A stretch of DNA of 64,000 nt from assembly GCF_002863005.1 (NCBI RefSeq), contig NZ_PKDG01000021.1, positions 1 to 64,000 on the forward strand, read 5' to 3'. The notes under the pieces were generated by a model. It searched no databases and was not told the origin of the DNA. It saw only the letters and a program-made list of their open reading frames with translations. The position numbers and the translations under genes were made by a program. Source of the DNA: Pseudoxanthomonas sp. (lineage in GTDB: Bacteria > Pseudomonadota > Gammaproteobacteria > Xanthomonadales > Xanthomonadaceae). Shown in pieces: positions 61,340 through 64,000 of the stretch (the first letter of the stretch is position 1; the number at the start of each line of letters is the position of its first letter).

Positions 61340-61732
61340 TCAGATTCCGTAATCCGGCAACGTCGCTTCGTCGTGAAAGTAGCGCCCCATCAGGAGCGTG
61401 GGGAAGACGGGCAGCCGCATCAGCAGCGTCGCGTAGTCGCGAAGGCGCACACCCAGGGCCGTCTTCAGCACGCTGGACGGATACCCGCCACGGGTACGCC
61501 CGGCGGCATCCACCATGCGCAACGCGTCGGCAACGTGCTGTTGCTCCAGCAGTGCGGGCAGCAAACCCATCTTTTCCAGCGCGTCGTAGCCGATGTCCCA
61601 GAGGTTGATGACGAACCCGACGCTGCGCAGCCGGGGCGCACGCTCCACCAGCGTCACATCATGGCCGAGCCTGTGCAGCCAGTAGGCGAGGGCGGTGCCC
61701 CCGATACCCGCTCCGTTGATGACGACTTTCAT
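61340..61732 (-). pseudogene. FAD-dependent monooxygenase with an internal deletion
   Basis: A 130-residue frame. Residues 1-85 are a complete FAD-binding start (VVINGAGIGGTALAYWLHRL, then LVERAPRLRSVGFVINLWDI). Residues about 93-130 (VRLRDYATLLMRLPVFPTLL) match the C-terminal end of the same ~390-residue family. The central ~260 residues holding the substrate domain and DG motif are missing, with the frame kept. It therefore looks like an in-frame deletion product. It may still be expressed but is unlikely to be an active hydroxylase. Confidence 0.65.
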
Positions 61733-61962
61733 CGACACGTCTACCCGTAGGTCGAATCCACACGCAACCAGTATCGGAGATGCCCGCAGGGTGTCGCGGT
61801 GGCTCCCCCGAACGACAAGCGCATACAGCAATGTGGAGACGGCGTGAGGAGCTCTGGAAGGGACGCTTACGTCCTGCGCGTCGTTGAATCCGCTTCGACC
61901 ACTCATGCGTAACGCACGTGCCTACAGTCGGTAGGCGTCATTTGCTCTGATGGGAGAGGGAC

Positions 61963-62745
61963 ATGCAGATCAAACTTCTTGGCGCTGCCTTGCTGATGGC
62001 GGCAGCGCCGGCGTTCGCAACGGGTCCCGAGCAGGGAAAATTCTCGATGTCGGTGCTCGGTGGCGTCGACATGCCGGTCAGCGGCGACGTCCACACCGGC
62101 GCTGTGGCGCCAGTGCCGGATCTCGGCCCGTTGAATCCCGCACTGGCAGGCGTCAGCGCGGAGTTGCGCATCCGCTCCCGCAGCCACGATCAGATCTACG
62201 GCAACGCCATGTCCTGGGGTCTGGAAGCGGGCTATGGACTGAGTGACCGCAGCGAAGTATTCCTCCAGGCCAGGGAGACCAGCGCCGATGATGGTCGCGT
62301 GCGCGTCGGTGCCGCCTATGTGCCGGCGCTCGATACCGAGCTGGACGTCTTCGGCAGGTTCTCGGGCTATAACGCGTACACGTGGGAGGTGGGCTACCGG
62401 CACTTCTTTGGCGACGGTCGCCGGGTCAGGCCGTTCATCGCGGCGCGAGTCGGCGCGACTGAAACCGACGACATCCGGGCCACCTTCGAGATTCCCGACG
62501 CTGCGATCACGATTCCGAACGCGCCGTTCTACAAGAAGGACTGGGCGCTGAGCGGCGGACTCGAAGCCGGTGCGCAGATCTCGTTCACCGAACGCTTCAG
62601 CATGACGCTCGCCGCAGGGGTGAACTACATCGGCGATCTTTCCGACGACGATTCCGCGATCGCCGGACTCGGTCTGGCATCCATCAACGACACCGGCAGC
62701 CGCGTCTCGGTGCCGCTTTCCATCACTGGCCGGTGGGACTTCTGA
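61963..62745 (+). CDS. Outer-membrane beta-barrel protein
   Basis: A 260-residue exported protein. The signal peptide ends AAPAFATG near residue 20. The mature part alternates hydrophobic and polar residues as in eight- to ten-stranded barrels (SWGLEAGYGLSDRSEVFLQA, WEVGYRHFFGDGRRVRPFIA, MTLAAGVNYIGDLSDDDSAI) and ends in the aromatic signature TGRWDF. It resembles OmpW/OmpA-like porin-type proteins, but no specific function is assigned. GGAGAGGGAC lies 5 to 15 bases before the ATG. Confidence 0.8.
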   Translation: MQIKLLGAALLMAAAPAFATGPEQGKFSMSVLGGVDMPVSGDVHTGAVAPVPDLGPLNPALAGVSAELRIRSRSHDQIYGNAMSWGLEAGYGLSDRSEVFLQARETSADDGRVRVGAAYVPALDTELDVFGRFSGYNAYTWEVGYRHFFGDGRRVRPFIAARVGATETDDIRATFEIPDAAITIPNAPFYKKDWALSGGLEAGAQISFTERFSMTLAAGVNYIGDLSDDDSAIAGLGLASINDTGSRVSVPLSITGRWDF

Positions 62746-62883
62746 AGCTCGACGTCAGCAGCTTGGCTCAGGCTATAGGGTTTAGTGCTGTTTCCATGGA
62801 AGGCTATGCCAGGAGCCGAAGCCCAACGTCGTCAGCGGGTGACGCAATGGAGTTCCAACAGGCGGTCACCTCCGTTGAATCAG

Positions 62884-62910
62884 GCCGATGTCCGCTTCGC
62901 GGACATCGGC
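62884..62910. repeat. Perfect 12-bp palindrome
   Basis: GCCGATGTCCGC, TTC, GCGGACATCGGC. It lies between the outer-membrane protein and gcvP. Without a T-run it is more likely an mRNA-stabilising hairpin or a repeat unit than a terminator. Confidence 0.6.
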
Positions 62911-62941
62911 TCGCCCTTGACTACCCAGCGAAGGTCGCAAG

Positions 62942-62971
62942 AAGAAGCCCCGCTTTGGCGGGGCTTCTTCG
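62942..62971. terminator. Bidirectional terminator
   Basis: GAAGAAGCCCCGC and GCGGGGCTTCTTC around a four-base loop. T-rich arms on both strands let it serve both the outer-membrane protein gene and gcvP, which converge here. Confidence 0.8.
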
Positions 62972-62989
62972 TCATCCAAGGCGCCTCGC

Positions 62990-64000
62990 TCAGGCGTCTA
63001 CTTCGTCCTTGTACGCATCCACCGGGATGCAGGCGCACATGACGTTCTTGTCGCCGTAGACGTTGTCCACGCGCGCGACTGGCGGCCAGTACTTCTGCTG
63101 CTTGAGCGTGGCCAGCGGGAACGCGGCCAGTTCGCGCGGATAGGCGTGGGTCCATTCGCTGGCCATCACCATCGTGGCGGTGTGCGGCGCGTTCTTGAGC
63201 GGGTTGTCCTCGCGGTCCAGGCGGCCGTCCTCGATCGCGCGGATCTCCTCGCGGATCTCGATCATCGCGTCGATGAAGCGGTCCAGCTCGTGCTGCGATT
63301 CGCTTTCGGTCGGCTCGACCATCAGCGTGCCGGCGACCGGGAAGCTCAGCGTGGGCGCGTGGAAGCCGAAGTCGATCAGGCGCTTGGCGACGTCCTCGGC
63401 GCTGATGCCGGTGGCGTCCTTGAGCGGGCGCAGGTCGAGGATGCACTCGTGCGCGACCAGACCGTTGCGGCCCGTGTAGAGCGTCTCGTAGTGCGCTTCC
63501 AGCCGCTTGGCGACGTAGTTGGCGTTGAGCAGCGCCACCTGCGTGGCCTTGCGCAGCCCGGCCGCGCCCATCAGCGTGATGTACATCCAGCTGATCGGCA
63601 GGATGCTGGCGCTGCCGAAGCTGGCCGCGCTGACCATGCCGACGTCGCCTTCGCCGCCGAGCTTCTTCGGCAGGTACGGCGCGAGGTGCGCCTTCACCGC
63701 GCAGGGACCCACGCCGGGGCCGCCGCCGCCGTGCGGAATGCAGAACGTCTTGTGCAAGTTGAGGTGCGACACGTCCGAGCCCCACTTGCCGGGCTTGGCC
63801 ACGCCGACGAGGGCATTCATGTTGGCGCCGTCGGTGTATACCTGGCCGCCGTGCTGGTGGACGATGTCGCAGATGGCGACCACGTCTTCCTCGAACACGC
63901 CGTGCGTGGACGGGTAGGTGATCATGATCGCGGCCAGGCGGTCGCTGTACTTCTCGGCGGCGCGGCGGATGTCTTCCACGTCGACGTTGCCGTTGGCGTC
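62990..64000 (-). CDS. gcvP: Glycine dehydrogenase (decarboxylating), C-terminal part
   Basis: P-protein of the glycine cleavage system; it decarboxylates glycine with PLP and passes the aminomethyl group to GcvH lipoamide. The visible 336 residues include [13 protein letters not shown], the [18 protein letters not shown] active-site block with the PLP Lys, and the [20 protein letters not shown] segment. The 5' part (roughly two-thirds of a ~955-residue protein) lies beyond the window edge. The stop TAG/TGA at 62990 is followed by the shared terminator. Confidence 0.95.
   Translation of the reverse strand, partial: DANGNVDVEDIRRAAEKYSDRLAAIMITYPSTHGVFEEDVVAICDIVHQHGGQVYTDGANMNALVGVAKPGKWGSDVSHLNLHKTFCIPHGGGGPGVGPCAVKAHLAPYLPKKLGGEGDVGMVSAASFGSASILPISWMYITLMGAAGLRKATQVALLNANYVAKRLEAHYETLYTGRNGLVAHECILDLRPLKDATGISAEDVAKRLIDFGFHAPTLSFPVAGTLMVEPTESESQHELDRFIDAMIEIREEIRAIEDGRLDREDNPLKNAPHTATMVMASEWTHAYPRELAAFPLATLKQQKYWPPVARVDNVYGDKNVMCACIPVDAYKDEVDA

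Overview
The window is chromosomal DNA of a high-G+C gammaproteobacterium, almost certainly a member of the Xanthomonadaceae (Pseudoxanthomonas, Lysobacter or Stenotrophomonas relatives). The evidence is gene order (eno-ftsB-ispD-ispF-truD, surE-pcm-nlpD, rlmE-ftsH-folP, miaA-hfq-hflX-hflK-hflC-DUF2065-purA), protein sequences of that group, many short intergenic palindromes, and strong GC bias at third codon positions. The genus cannot be fixed from the sequence alone.

Layout. 1-25 kb is a housekeeping block, mostly on the + strand: glycolysis (eno), division (ftsB, ftsH, nlpD), isoprenoid synthesis (ispD, ispF), RNA modification and processing (truD, rlmE, miaA, hfq, yhbY), protein repair (pcm), folate (folP), membrane proteolysis control (hflK/hflC) and purines (purA). 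Interruptions are a large c-type-heme protein resembling hydrazine synthase alpha subunit (15.1-17.6 kb) and a DUF559 nuclease-fold gene wedged between palindromic repeats (23.2-23.6 kb). Two tandem paralogous small genes follow at 25.6-26.4 kb.

26.4-34.6 kb is a foreign-looking island of visibly lower G+C (53% in a hand count of bases 27661-27720, against 80% in bases 24901-24960 of purA). Five tightly coupled minus-strand genes encode, in transcription order, a calcineurin-like metallophosphoesterase with a C-terminal adaptor region, an all-helical protein, two different P-loop GTPases and a large GTPase-associated protein. I read this as a complete double-GTPase system of the kind predicted from comparative genomics to act in conflict or immunity. 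It is the most interesting object here. A short element with inverted termini sits on its left, and a HTH/coiled-coil gene and a tiny orphan gene on its right.

35.2-43.9 kb is signalling: a TonB-dependent receptor, YfiR-like periplasmic protein and GGDEF-EAL protein in one overlapping operon; a PAS-HWE histidine kinase with its response regulator; three small genes including a Pro-rich protein; and a second sensor kinase. 44-56.3 kb is a stress and surface region: glycine-zipper proteins, a host-attachment-family protein, a thioredoxin, a PNPOx-like stress protein, two degenerate dehydroquinase-fold paralogs, DUF899, a beta-propeller protein with a TPR/HTH regulator, hemerythrin, large-subunit catalase and a glyoxalase. 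56.5-64 kb holds SDR, LysR, cation/proton antiporter and AraC genes, an outer-membrane protein and the 3' part of gcvP. Three likely broken genes were seen (14.9, 60.4 and 61.5 kb). No rRNA, tRNA, CRISPR array or integrase was recognised.
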